Positions 1 through 11,200 of a stretch of 64,000 nucleotides of DNA are shown here, in pieces (position 1 is the first letter of the stretch; each line of letters opens with the position of its first letter). Location: NCBI GenBank assembly GCA_905178155.1, contig CAJINV010000001.1, positions 10,782,311-10,846,310 of the forward strand, written 5' to 3'. Made by a program: the position numbers and the translations under genes. The stretch comes from Amoebophrya sp. A120 (lineage: Eukaryota > Sar > Dinophyceae > Syndiniales > Amoebophryaceae). The notes beneath the pieces are model-generated. The model saw only the letters and a program-made list of their open reading frames with translations, was not told the DNA's origin and did no database searches.

Positions 1-2376
1 AAACTTCTACCCGCGTTAGAGTCTGCCAGCCCGCACCGCGCCAGCCTGGTTCCGCTGAACGCTTTGCTCAAGCAACTCCCGCTGCCTGCCGCCGCAGTGC
101 TGCTTGAGTGCCGGTTCGACGGTGAGATGGGGAAGGATCTGCGCGAGGAGCTGCTTCTTCCTAGCGCTACCGATTCTTCCACAGGCAGAAACTACACCTC
201 ATCATCGTCGTTGCCCTCATCGCGTCCACCAGACGGCGTATTTATCTGCAAGGGAGAGGAGCTGAATCTGGAGAAATGCTTTGGAAGGAGAAGGGAAAAT
301 GTAACAAAAGCTGTCAGCGGGGGCACAACATCAACATCAACCGAGGCAGTTGAAGGTAACACCACGAGCAGTCCTCCGGCCGCCTACGTCGATTACGACA
401 CGACGCCAATCCAGCTTGTCGCGCCCGACGCTTTTACGCTGTCCACGGTGCTCCAGAAACTCGGCAACGCCGCCCGGGTGGCCATGCGACAGCGCGAAGA
501 GCGTTGCGTGCAAGAGGGGCGGAGGACAAGAAGCTGTCACTACCATCAGAAAGCAGAGTCATTGTACCGCAAGTACGCGAAGCCCTGCAGCGCGGATATC
601 CGGTGCGCCATGCAGGTGGTGCGGTGTTTCCCGTCCCGAGCGTGGCGCGAGTTGTCAAAATTTGTCGATCACTCGGTACCAAAAGAGACACAGGACACTC
701 ATTTCCTCGGCTCGGCGCTGGACGTTGTCGCGCGGGCTTGCGATCAGAACCACCAACATCAAGAAGAAAGTCGAACGGTGATGCTAGCGCATTTCCTGAC
801 GAAAAATTTGGATCACAACGACAGTGCGCAGCTAGAGCAAAGGCAAGACACAGCATCGTCTTCAGAGTCGTCTGCCGATTGTTCATCTTCCCATGCGCGC
901 ATTCTGGGCGAAAAATCCAGTGACGATCCACTGCTAGCCGCACTGAAGATCTTCATCACCGCGAGGCGCCGGGGATTGGCAAACACGGTGGTACACAATG
1001 CCATGCTACTGGCGCTGCACAAATCCGGGCGGTGGATGGAGGGATTGGAACTGCTCGCCCACATGCTGCAAGTTGAGGAGAACGGCGGCAATGATTTTGC
1101 AACTACAGGTGCGGCGAATGATAGTACACCGAACCCAAAGCCTGTTGTTGACAAGATTTCCTTCGGAACAGTAATCTCCGCGCTCCCGCCCGGCGAGTGG
1201 CTCCTGGCTTTGAATCTTTTGCGGAAGATGCAGGACCTGAAAATGGAGATCAACACCCAGATTGCCTACGCCGTGCTGCACAATCTGGAGCGGTCGTATA
1301 ATCTCGAAAGCAACCAGAACGAAAATTCGGCAGAACTTCTGGAGCAGCAGCGCTGTCTGTCTTCCGGAACAAACTCGGGCGGTAGAATCCGCGTGTTCGC
1401 AATTACCCGTGCCGGAGACGGAGACCACCATGGCGGAGAGGGGCCGTCGAAGCAACATGTTCGACTGGCAACTGCGAAAAATGATTCTGTCGCAACAAAT
1501 AAGACTGTGAGTGTCCATGGACTTCCGCGGTGCCTGCTGCCTGAGACGATTCTGACCGCGAGCGTTGCTGCTACCGGACCCGATCGGCAGGAGGCGGGCG
1601 CGAGCTGGAAGTTTTTTTGGGCTCCCGAAGAAGGACCGCCCCAGAGTTGCCAATTATCCCCGGTGGATGGAGGCGCGATCCCGGCCAGTATGTCCGTGAT
1701 CAAGGCAAGTACCGTGCAGATTGCACGCAAAATGATCCTCGGACCCTTCCACCCACAGAAAACGAAAGTGCCCTGGACCGAGGGGCTCTTTCGAGCCGGT
1801 TTTGCGTTCCTTTTGGATGGCGCGACAAATTTGACGCACCCTGGCTGGCAGGCCGCCGTGCAGCTGTGGCAAACGAGGAGCGCCGACGTGTATCCGCAGG
1901 GGCGATTTGATTTGAAAAAGCTACAGGGGATAGGAACGGGACTGCAGCCTGTGGGTCATGAAGATACTTCAGCGAGCAATCCCCTGATCTTGGATTTTCA
2001 TCCGGTGAACATGTGCACCGACCGCAGTTATTGCGCCCCAGTGGTGAAAGTTTGTTTGTTCTGCGCTTTGGGCCAGGTCGAGAAAAGTTTTGGCGCTGCT
2101 GCATCTCGGAATGGATTATCTTCAGGCGACTTGAATCAGACGGACGGAGGCACTCGGTCGCGAGTGACTTTGCGCCTCATCACCGGGAAAGGCGAAGCAA
2201 GATTATTTCGGGCTGCCGTGGAGTTTCTCGGTTCGGTTCGCTCCGTTTTTCCCAGCATCCAGACGGTGCACCCACGGGACGCGGGGAATATCTTTGTGAC
2301 AATGGAGAAGCCGCTGGGAAACCGGGATGTGACAGGGGAGGGTCGGAGAACAACCCGGGCGGCGGATAGTGCTTGA
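1..2376 (+). CDS. PPR-SMR type protein, 5' end missing
   Basis: The frame is open from base 1 to a TGA at 2374-2376, so the N-terminus lies outside the window and no start is assigned. Around positions 980-1075 and 1140-1270 the protein has two degenerate pentatricopeptide helical hairpins (pattern HNAMLLALHKSGRWMEGLELL, then ISFGTVISALP...ALNLLRKMQ). The C-terminal part, from about 1990, resembles a small MutS-related (Smr) fold: a DFHPVN strand, the glycine loop LITGKGEA and a closing IFVTME strand. PPR-SMR proteins act on organellar RNA or on ribosomes, so an organelle RNA role is inferred. The DxH motif of nuclease-type Smr domains reads DFH here. The low-complexity serine-rich insert near 200-230 is unlike the rest. 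The family call is moderate; no intron is apparent. Confidence 0.6.
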   Translation, partial: KLLPALESASPHRASLVPLNALLKQLPLPAAAVLLECRFDGEMGKDLREELLLPSATDSSTGRNYTSSSSLPSSRPPDGVFICKGEELNLEKCFGRRRENVTKAVSGGTTSTSTEAVEGNTTSSPPAAYVDYDTTPIQLVAPDAFTLSTVLQKLGNAARVAMRQREERCVQEGRRTRSCHYHQKAESLYRKYAKPCSADIRCAMQVVRCFPSRAWRELSKFVDHSVPKETQDTHFLGSALDVVARACDQNHQHQEESRTVMLAHFLTKNLDHNDSAQLEQRQDTASSSESSADCSSSHARILGEKSSDDPLLAALKIFITARRRGLANTVVHNAMLLALHKSGRWMEGLELLAHMLQVEENGGNDFATTGAANDSTPNPKPVVDKISFGTVISALPPGEWLLALNLLRKMQDLKMEINTQIAYAVLHNLERSYNLESNQNENSAELLEQQRCLSSGTNSGGRIRVFAITRAGDGDHHGGEGPSKQHVRLATAKNDSVATNKTVSVHGLPRCLLPETILTASVAATGPDRQEAGASWKFFWAPEEGPPQSCQLSPVDGGAIPASMSVIKASTVQIARKMILGPFHPQKTKVPWTEGLFRAGFAFLLDGATNLTHPGWQAAVQLWQTRSADVYPQGRFDLKKLQGIGTGLQPVGHEDTSASNPLILDFHPVNMCTDRSYCAPVVKVCLFCALGQVEKSFGAAASRNGLSSGDLNQTDGGTRSRVTLRLITGKGEARLFRAAVEFLGSVRSVFPSIQTVHPRDAGNIFVTMEKPLGNRDVTGEGRRTTRAADSA

Positions 2377-3034
2377 TAATGAAAATCTAATGAGGGCTAG
2401 AAGTACTCCGATATGTTGTTGTGCCGCTCCACGTATTCTCGGAAATGAGTTTAAATGTACGCGTTTCATCAGGCACTCGCACTTCCTCCCGCGCAAGGGA
2501 AAAATGAACGTCAATCTTTTGACTGTCTCTCTCCGCCAGTCCGAGTTTCAACACTGCACGTCATGCAGAAAGTTGGTACGGGGTGCCCTAGACTTTCCCG
2601 TTGTGATTGACAAATTCAGTGTTGGCGGCGTCTTTGCAATTTCCAATCTTACCCGGCCCTGTGTGTGAGCAAGCGCATGTGTCGTGCATTCGGGTCCTTG
2701 CGGCATATCAACTGAAAGAGAGGTTACTGTACGTGCAACTTGAATATGGAGACTGTGGGCATTTTTTGTCGAAGGAAATTTCTAACAAGAGTGAAGATAA
2801 GTCGTGAAAAGACCACAAGATTTCTTACTGAATGACATACGTTGCGGCCCTTGCACTTCTCCAACTCATACCTAGTCTGATCAGATGTACGAAGTGCGAA
2901 ATAATGAAATGCATTTTAACCTTCAGACCTTTGATGTAAGGTAGAGACGTCAGTGCTTTTTCTTGGTTGTACGAAGTGTTTTGCATCGAAAAACTAAATG
3001 GCACTATCTGTGTAAATAAAAGCCATCAACAAGA
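2377..3034. other. Intergenic spacer
   Basis: AT-richer spacer between a TGA and the ATG of the TerC gene. Short open frames here (for example 2607-2807) have no coding character. No RNA gene or repeat was recognised. Confidence 0.5.
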
Positions 3035-5779
3035 ATGAACACGAATTTTGTACAGTCCCCCTCTTCCTCGGGGGGACTGGTCCAGGACATGCTCGGGTCA
3101 AGAAGCGCTTCCATGTCATCCAGCACACAACACTACTCCGATCCCGGCACGTCTGCACGCGCTACGACAAATGGAGAAATCGCGCTCGGAGGCATCGGTG
3201 AGTGGATTTTCTTCGGGGTCGCGTTCGTGCTTCTCATGGTGTTCGACAGTGTGTGCTTGTTGCGGGGCATCAGCAAAATGACCTTGAAGCAAAGCGCCTT
3301 GTATGTGTTGTTCTACTTCCTCTGTGCGCTAGGCTTCTGGGGCTTCATCGTTTTCGTGCGCGGGGTCACCCCCGCGCTGCAGTGGAGCACCGGGTAAGGG
3401 AGTAGTGCATTGATTTGTGCTGGGGCTTGTTTAATTTTTTTTTGTGGTTTTTTGAATAAAACTGGCACCAGCATGTATCTATGCAATGTCATACATTCAT
3501 TTCTCTCCTCGCCCACCAGTTACCTCCTGGAGTGGATGCTTTCCGTGGACAACCTGTTCGTGTACCGGGTGATTTTTGAAATGTACAAGTGCCCGAGTTA
3601 CCTGCAGCAAAAACCGCTGTTCCTCGGCATCATCGGCGTCATCGTGCTGCGCTTGCTGCTGTTCGCGGTGGGAGAATGGCTTTACCACAGCATCTCCTTC
3701 GTCTACCTGATCCTGGGCGGGTTTCTCGTTTACACGGGCGTCAAAGTCGTGGTCACGGACGAGGATGACGACGAGGACCCGACGCAAGGCCGCGTGATCC
3801 AGTGGCTGGCCAAGCGCATACCGCTCGTCAGCTACTACGACGCGGACGGGCGGTTTTTCGTGCAGGTGAGCAAGCACAGCTACGACGACACGCTGGCCGA
3901 CTCGCCCACGTCCGCGGACCGGATGCACCAACATGTGGACCTTCAGAACAGCAACCTAGCAGCGGGGCTGGAGCAAAAGGGCGGCAGCTCGAGTACGAGC
4001 AAGAACATCGAGCTGGCGGAGGTCGTCGGGAACAACAGTAGCAGTGGTAACATGAAGGACCTAGACTTGGAGATTGGCGGCAGTGGCAGCGGCGCAGCGG
4101 GGGCAGCGGGATCTACTTCCGCAGGACCGGGCAGCAAGACGGCCGGCGAAGATCGTGCAGGCGGAAGCAACGAGAGCGACAACATACTAGCGGCCGGCAG
4201 CCCAAATTCGGATCGAACAAATGGCGAGCTTTCGGACGAAGGGATACCGAAGAAGCACCGGTCCCTGGTCAGGAGGTTCCCCTACAGGTCACCCTCGAAA
4301 AGCAGAAGCGACAGTGGGGGTGCCGGGGGGACACCGGCTGAAGAGGTAAGTACGTCGTCGTGTTCCATTTGGTTATCACATTGCTAAGTCCCGGCCTGCT
4401 CGCGAGGGAAGAAAGTATGTATGGAAACTTCGATGTTGCATCGCTTTCCATCTCGTATCTGATGACTTATTCGTATGACCACGCAACTGATTCTCCATTA
4501 TTCCAAAACAGCTGCAGACTCGCTGCACCATGTCGTTTCTTGTAGCGTGCTGTCTCGCCGCCACCGACGTGGTTTTCGCCGTCGACTCGGCGTCCGCCAT
4601 CATTGCGCAGATACCGGATATCTACCTGGCCTACACGGCTTGCGCCTTCGCAACGCTCGGCCTCCGTGCGACGTTTTTCATGGTGTCCGAGCTCATCGCG
4701 CTGTTTTCGCTGCTCAAGTATGGCGTGGGCTTCGTGCTCGTCTTCACGGGCGGTAAACTGATGCTGGAAAAGGTCGTGAAAATACCGGACTCCGTCACCG
4801 CGGGCATCATGCTCTCCACGTTCGCCATCTGCATTCTGGGGAGCTACCTGCTGGAAAAGTTCAACCTGCAGAAGGCCACGGAGCAAGACCCCAACGAGGC
4901 GCAGAAGGGCCGGGCACTAGCGACGCTTGGTACTAGAGAGATTTTTAGTAATTCTACTTGTTGAAGAAGCTCCAGCTTCGCGACGACTGATCATAGGGAT
5001 GGCTGTGTGAAGTAGTTCTTTTACGAAACATCATCTGCAGTACATGTTCCAGACGTTGTCCCTATCTTGCAGCCGACAGGAGCCTTAGGATTAGCCACGA
5101 CAAGTGAAGATGATACTCGCACCTCTAGATTAAACGGGTGCAGCTGGTACGTCGAGCAAATCTACTTCGGGGAAGTGAAGATCAAGATCCTTTACTCGTT
5201 TATACTCTAAGGGATCCTTTTCCTCATTGGGTATGCCTGCATGACCGAAGTGTGGGTGGAGCGGATGCACGACACCATCACTGAGAAGAATGACAACGCG
5301 TTTTTCCTCCTGCCGCAGCCGGAGAAGCCCGTGCGCGCGTTCTACTATGAAGAGTGAGTAGGAAAAGGAGTAGCACTAGCAGTAGCTGCACCTGTTACAA
5401 CTGCAATCTCGAGGCTGCTGCGGCAGCTGCATCCACGATAGTGATGATCACTCACCGATGAACACTCACCGTTCCAACTTCATCAGGCGGCGACGACGAA
5501 GCGGGGAGCAAGGAGCTCCTGTACCACGAGCCGAAGGGGGCGGCTGGTGGTGCCTCGTTTTCCAGTAGCACGACCGCGATCAGCAAAAACGGAGTCCTCG
5601 CGGGAATACGAAACGGATCTTCAGCGGGATCGTCCTCGGGAACCGCCAACAGCACAAGCCCGTTTGACGGCAGCAACGTCGGGAGCAACCTGGCCAGTGA
5701 CGTGGAGGCGCCGATTGTGCCACGACAACTCTCCAACGCATCGAGGAACGGGAGTCCCGCGAAAAGCAAACCGACATAG
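3035..5779 (+). CDS. TerC-family integral membrane protein
   Basis: Five exons: 3035-3393, 3520-4345, 4512-4929, 5212-5353 and 5509-5779, all joined by GT-AG introns, giving 671 residues. The first TerC half has SYLLEWMLSVDNLFVYRVIF with the family's conserved E and SVDN acidic motif. The second half has ATDVVFAVDSASAIIAQIPD and LGLRATFFMVSELIAL. About nine hydrophobic segments are visible. TerC proteins are linked to metal (Mn or tellurite) export or to thylakoid membrane insertion; which applies here is unknown. A roughly 200-residue Gly/Ser/acidic loop separates the two halves, much longer than in bacterial TerC. The 5' four exons are well supported. The last acceptor (5508) was chosen because it keeps a frame with coding bias to a TAG; an acceptor at 5486 would end the protein earlier. 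Confidence 0.8.
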
Positions 5780-6397
5780 AAGAAGTGACAAGCACCATCA
5801 CACGCTGGAAGGCCAGAAGTGCCGGGCTGGGACGATCGGGTACACGAAGGGGGCCATGACGCGGCAAGACTTCGGCGAGACTGCGGACGAAGATGCTTGT
5901 AGTCGGTCTCTGCCTTCTTGTGACGTTTGACACGCAAGTCCAAGGAACGGCGTGACGTGAGGACGGAAGTTGTAAGTACTTCTTCGCAGGAATGCTGGAA
6001 ACTATTGGGCGCGGGATGTTGTAAAAAAACGAAATGAACACGCAATCAGTCAACGCCATTGACTCTGCAAAGTACGACATGATTCTTTCACAACTGATTC
6101 ATTTTTTCATGGATTGTGCGATACAATCGTGCATACCCGGTTGTTCAGGTGATGCGGGTATATACTTTTTTCTGGCAGATAAGTTTGGCAATTTCAATTG
6201 TGCGGGGTTTATGAAAATGCCTGGAACAAGGATCGCGAGTGGAGCGTGTCAGGGAGGAGAATTAGAGCGCATTCAAGACCGCGGTAGACAGAGAGTGGCT
6301 ATCTTCTGAGCTATCTATTGCGCACGGCGCCTTGCGTGAAAACGCTACTCAAATGTGAAAAAAGAACGGCGTCGTTTTGTTCCTATCAGTGACGAAG
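5780..6397. other. Intergenic spacer
   Basis: AT-rich spacer between the TerC stop and the TMEM65-like start. Only short unconvincing frames (6034-6309) occur. No repeat or RNA gene was recognised. Confidence 0.5.
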
Positions 6398-7318
6398 ATG
6401 CTTGTTTCGTCACGATCTCTCGGGCAGCAGGTATCTTCTCCCTTGATCGTGATGCGGCCGCGAGCTTTCCGGCGGCTAGTGTCCGCGACGCAAACTGAAA
6501 CACGCTCGAGTTCTTCGTCTTCTTCAACTCGCCTGTGGCGACCTGGTGTCGTCCACTTGCAAGTGCGCCCACGAAGATTTGATGCGGTCTACTCTGCCTC
6601 AGCAACCCCGACCGGCCCGGCGCATAATCTTAATCGACCGTCACATCAGTCCTGTCGGTTTCTCAGCACAGACAGCATCCGTTCCAGGCTGCAGGCGCTG
6701 GAGACCGCACAACTGGAGAAATTTCGCACGGAAAATGCCGCGGCCTGGGAGGCGCTCGAAGCCCAACTCGAGCACATTGACCCGTCGGCCGTGAAGCCCC
6801 CCGTCCGGAAAAAGCGCAGCAGTGGCGTCGAAGCCCTGGCGAGCAGCGTCAACGGCACGCCCGGCAGCGCCGAGGATGTGGCCGAGCAGATGCAGGAAGA
6901 CGAAGAGCCGGTGGATCCGCCGCAGCCGCGACAGCTGCAGCTGTACTTCCTGGGGAATTTCTTGCCCTTTCTCGCGTTCGGCTTCCTCGACAACACCATC
7001 ATGCTGGTGTTTGGCGAGTTCTTCGACGCGTACCTGGGCGCCTTCCTCGGGATCAGCACCATGGCGGCGGCGGCGTTGGGAAACATCGTGGGCGACGTGT
7101 CCGGGATCTGGCTGGGTGGCACGGTGGAATACCTGGCCGGGCTGCACGTGGACGACCACAGACTCACCTCTAGGCAAATGAAACTGCACGAGGTCCAGCG
7201 CATGAAAACCGTGGCCATGGCAACCGGGATTTTCACCGGGTGTCTGCTCGGCATGTTCCCCCTGCTCTTCACGAAAAGTCGCGAAGAGCGCGAGCGGGCC
7301 GCAGAGGACGGAGCGTAG
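6398..7318 (+). CDS. TMEM65-like mitochondrial membrane protein
   Basis: Single exon of 306 codons plus TAG. The ATG at 6398 was chosen because the open frame upstream has no other ATG and the protein then begins with a basic, Ser/Arg-rich stretch (MLVSSRSLGQQVSS...RPRAFRRL) typical of a mitochondrial presequence. The C-terminal third (about residues 183-295) matches the TMEM65 domain: FGFLDNTIMLVFGEFFDAYLG, then ISTMAAAALGNIVGDVSGIW, then a Q/R-rich loop and GCLLGMFPLLF, with three membrane segments. TMEM65 family members sit in the mitochondrial inner membrane and have been tied to Na/Ca exchange in animals; that role here is inference. The middle, about residues 100-175, is acidic, Pro/Glu-rich and probably flexible. 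No intron is seen. Confidence 0.85.
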   Translation: MLVSSRSLGQQVSSPLIVMRPRAFRRLVSATQTETRSSSSSSSTRLWRPGVVHLQVRPRRFDAVYSASATPTGPAHNLNRPSHQSCRFLSTDSIRSRLQALETAQLEKFRTENAAAWEALEAQLEHIDPSAVKPPVRKKRSSGVEALASSVNGTPGSAEDVAEQMQEDEEPVDPPQPRQLQLYFLGNFLPFLAFGFLDNTIMLVFGEFFDAYLGAFLGISTMAAAALGNIVGDVSGIWLGGTVEYLAGLHVDDHRLTSRQMKLHEVQRMKTVAMATGIFTGCLLGMFPLLFTKSREERERAAEDGA

Positions 7319-8230
7319 TTGGAGGAGTCGGCCGCGAAAAGGCAACTTACTCGGCAGTGCGCCGGAGCATCCGGACCGGCACCGGCGGAGGCGAAGACCC
7401 GGTGCGATGGACTAATTTCAACGACTTGCCGGTACAAGAACTCGCTTCCAAGAATCGTACGACAGTGCCAGAGCGGTTTGCGATAGAAACGAAACCGCGT
7501 TGGCTATCACGCGTTGCGTTCGGGCATGCGGATCTTGGTATGTAAAGGAAGCCTGCGAGGCTGGTCTCTTGTGGCGAGTGCACGAGGCTGGATAAAAAAC
7601 ATAGCCGCACTGCCATGAGATAAACCGGCGTCTCCGTTGTTTTGCGAATACCACCGCGAAAGAACACGTGACTGCGCGGTGCAAGGGTATCTTTGTGACT
7701 GCGCTGCAGGCACCAGGAGAAGGAGTGCGAGTCTACTTACAGCTTCACTGTGTAAAATAGAATTTGAGGCATCAATTACCAGGACCTCAAGAATTCTTTG
7801 TAAGAGGTGTTGTCGTCGTACCTCTTGAACGTTAACCACCAGTAAGCGTTTGCGAGCGCATCGCTCTTGGATATCATACATTGGTCTATCAAGCTTTATT
7901 TGCGGGCGGAAGTTTCAGTTTCGCTTGGTTTGTTCCTCGTCCAGTACACAATTTACGTTCCTTTTCTGTAAATCGTTGGTTCAGGTTTCTGGTTTCGTTT
8001 CGTCAGAGCAAAAAGTTTGAAAGGGCCTAAAATCGTCATGGTGGATAACTGTAGTAGTCCCTAGAAGATTATGCGGGCGGGGCATAACACTAACGTGGAC
8101 AGAAGGATCAACACTGAGCCAATTATGCCAACGAACCTGAGCGAGGAATGCGAAAGAGGACGAATGATCAGGCATGGGGAACAAGAATGATCATGAGTGA
8201 AATGAAAGAGAGTCGAGTCGCAGAACAACA
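7319..8230. other. Intergenic spacer
   Basis: About 0.9 kb without convincing coding bias on either strand; short frames at 7637-7828 and 7507-7881 are not supported. No repeat, RNA gene or introner was recognised. Confidence 0.5.
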
Positions 8231-11200
8231 ATGCAGTCCTTCATCTGCGAGGTGGAAAGCCACTCGGGGTCCGACCGGGCGTCCGCTAAAACGCTGCGAC
8301 CTCCCAGTCCGAGCAAGAAGCAAGGCGACGGGGGTAGTGAGGCGTCCGACACAAATGCGTTCAACGCAACCTCGGAGAAGGCTGCTACCGCGTCCGCGGC
8401 CTCTTCGGACCGGGGAACCAGCACGGGGGGCGGAACAACTGCTGCCGGATCTCCAAACAAGACGCAACTACGCGCCGCTACGTCGCCGGCCCTCGGCAGA
8501 AACGGAAATGATAAATCGGTTTTCCCGAAGGCAGCGAAGCGATCCGCCAGTGGCACATCCAGCATCGGAAGCGGCCACAGCGCCGGCAGGCCGGGCTCCG
8601 CTGCGTCGTCCCAAGCTGGCGGCGGGCCCCCGAAGGGTCGCCCGGCCTCGGCGGTCTCTTCCTCCTCCCGTGCCTCGGCTTCGGCCGGCGGCGGGGGTGG
8701 ACCGCAGCAGGAGCAGGGGACGGTTGGCGGGGTTCCGGTCCTCGGCGCCGCTTATCCGGTGTTTGAGCAAAAAATCTCCGAGGACCCCGAAAATCCCGGG
8801 CAAATTTTGTTCACGCGGGTGGAGAACTGGGACTATATGCGCAAGGCTGTCGCGGCGTCCCACACTGATTACGTCAGCAGCCAGTCATGGGCCCAGACAG
8901 ACGTGTTTGGGTGGACGATCCTCCACTTCGCGGCCGACGGAAACAGCGAGGCGGTGTTTCACTTGCTGAAAGACACGAGCGCGGACCTCAAGTTTTACCC
9001 AGCGAACGCTACCCAAATACCAAAGGACAAGTGGACGACGCCGGAAAAATCTCCGAACTCCCTCTGGGAAGCGCTTCTCGAGCGACCAGAGCGGGATTTG
9101 CAAAAGCCGCTGCACGTCGCGGCCCGTGCGAACGCCAAGGAGGTGGCGCAGCTGCTGCTCTCTGCGCGAGCCAATCCTGGCGGCCGGGACTTCAACCTCT
9201 TCACCCCCTTGATCGCGGCGAGTATTCACGGAAACGACGTCACGGTGGAGGCGCTAGCGCGGGTTTGTTCCAAGGCACTCGTGGACGCGGCAGACAAGGA
9301 CGGGCGGACGGCGATTCACTGGGGCACGATTCACGGGCACGTGGAGACGTGCAAACTGTTGATTTGCAACGCGGCGAGTCTGAACAAAGAGGACAACTTT
9401 GGACGCACGCCCGTGCAGGCCGCGCAAGACCACCGCGAGCAGCTGATCGTGGTTCGCGAGGTGCATGCGCTGAACTTGGAAATGCTGGAGGCGGCGAAGA
9501 ATCGGGAGACGGCGATTGTGCGCGAGTGTCTGGCCAAGGGCGCGCAACTGGATGCGGTGGATGACGACGGCTGGAGCGCACTCGTGTGGGCCGCGCTGAA
9601 CCGGAAGATCGATCTGCTGCAATTGCTGATTGCGAAGGGTGCGTCCGTCTACATGCGGGACCACGTGGGGAAGACGGCGGCGGACTACGCAGCCCAGATG
9701 GGGGACAACGCGAAGGTATTGGAGCAGTTGTTTGAGTGCAACAAGGGCCTGTACCACGCCGCGGAAACCCGACATCCCGTGGTGCCCTTTTTGGAACTGA
9801 AAGCCTACCCGGAGTACGTGGCCGAGCACAACTTCAGCAAGTGGACGCCACTGATGTGGGCCGCGTTCAACGCGGACAAGAGCGCGGCGGCGGTTCTGAT
9901 CGACGCGAAAGCCGACCCCACGCGGCAAGACTTGCACGGCGAAGACCCGCGGTTCCACTGCTGTCGCGGCGGGCAAAACGGCTTTCTGGCCGCTGTGAAC
10001 GGAAATGCCAACCCGGCGCTCGAGCAGGAGGCGCGGGAGATTTTCGAGCAACTGTTGAAGGTGAACCCCAAGGGGGTGAGCTCTCTGGACGAGCCGAATC
10101 TGGACGGGGAGACGGTGCTGCACATCGCGGTGGAGAACAACAAGCCCCTGCTCGTCGACTGCATCCTGTCGCAGGACATCCGGCTGATGCAGACGGTTTA
10201 TCCCAGGTCCACGATTCTTCCCTTCACGAGGGCGTGCATGAAGGGCTACGGGGAAGTGGTGAAGGTGTTTCTGCGGTTTTTCTGCGAAACCACTGAGGTC
10301 CCGCTGCACGACCCGAGCTCAGACGAGTACAGCTCCGTCCCCCCGAGCGAGCCGGTCACCGCCTCGCTAGCGAGCTCCAACCCCTACGCCGCGCCGATCC
10401 GCGAGCGGATGCCGCCGGAAATTGCGGCGCAGCACGCGGCGTTTCGCGCGGCGGACTACTACCGAAGCACCGCGGGGTCGCAGTCGTACGGTGCGCCGTC
10501 TGGGTTGGAAGACGGAGAAAGTTCGCTCCTTCTTTCGGATCAGGAGTTAGTTGCGGCAGGACAATTTCAAGTGGAGCATGGTTCAGTTGGCGTCAATAGC
10601 ACTACCGCGGCCAGAGGACCAGCGAAAAGCAACGCTCAAAAAGGTCCTGCTTCCCCGCGCGGCGTCACGTTTGCGGACCCGGCGAAGCGACTGAAGAACA
10701 ACTCGTGGCTGACTGCGGACACCTTTGAACCCGGCGATATTTTGCTGAAGAACGTGCAGCACGGGGGCTTTTGGAAGATGAAGGAAGGGGGAAGCGTGAT
10801 GCCCACGGTCCCGGGTCACTTTGTGGAGATTTCGGTCGGTCGGAACCTGCACGATGAGGTCGGTCGACGGCTTGGCGAGACCGAGGGCGGGGCGGGGAAG
10901 AGAAGTATAAGTGTACTCGCTTACAGAGCTTGTTTGCAACTAATTCGTTTCATGGACCGCTATGCCATCCCACCTTCTCTGCCGTACGCGTGTGTCTTTA
11001 TCAGGAACAGGTCTCAACGTCTTCTGAATATTCTTTCATCGAACCATTTTCACTTTGACAGTTCTTCAGCTGCACCGTCCCGACTGCGAGACGGAGATTC
11101 TTTCTTCCGGCGCCATGGTCATCAGTCGGAGTCAGTGGTCGGCGCTGAAGGTGAGCTACCGCAACGCTGTGCTCGAGTACGCAAACGGGAGGCTAGCTTT

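Noticed and set aside
9254-10309. 351-codon minus-strand open frame
   Set aside because: Shadow of the ankyrin repeats on the + strand; no recognisable domain.
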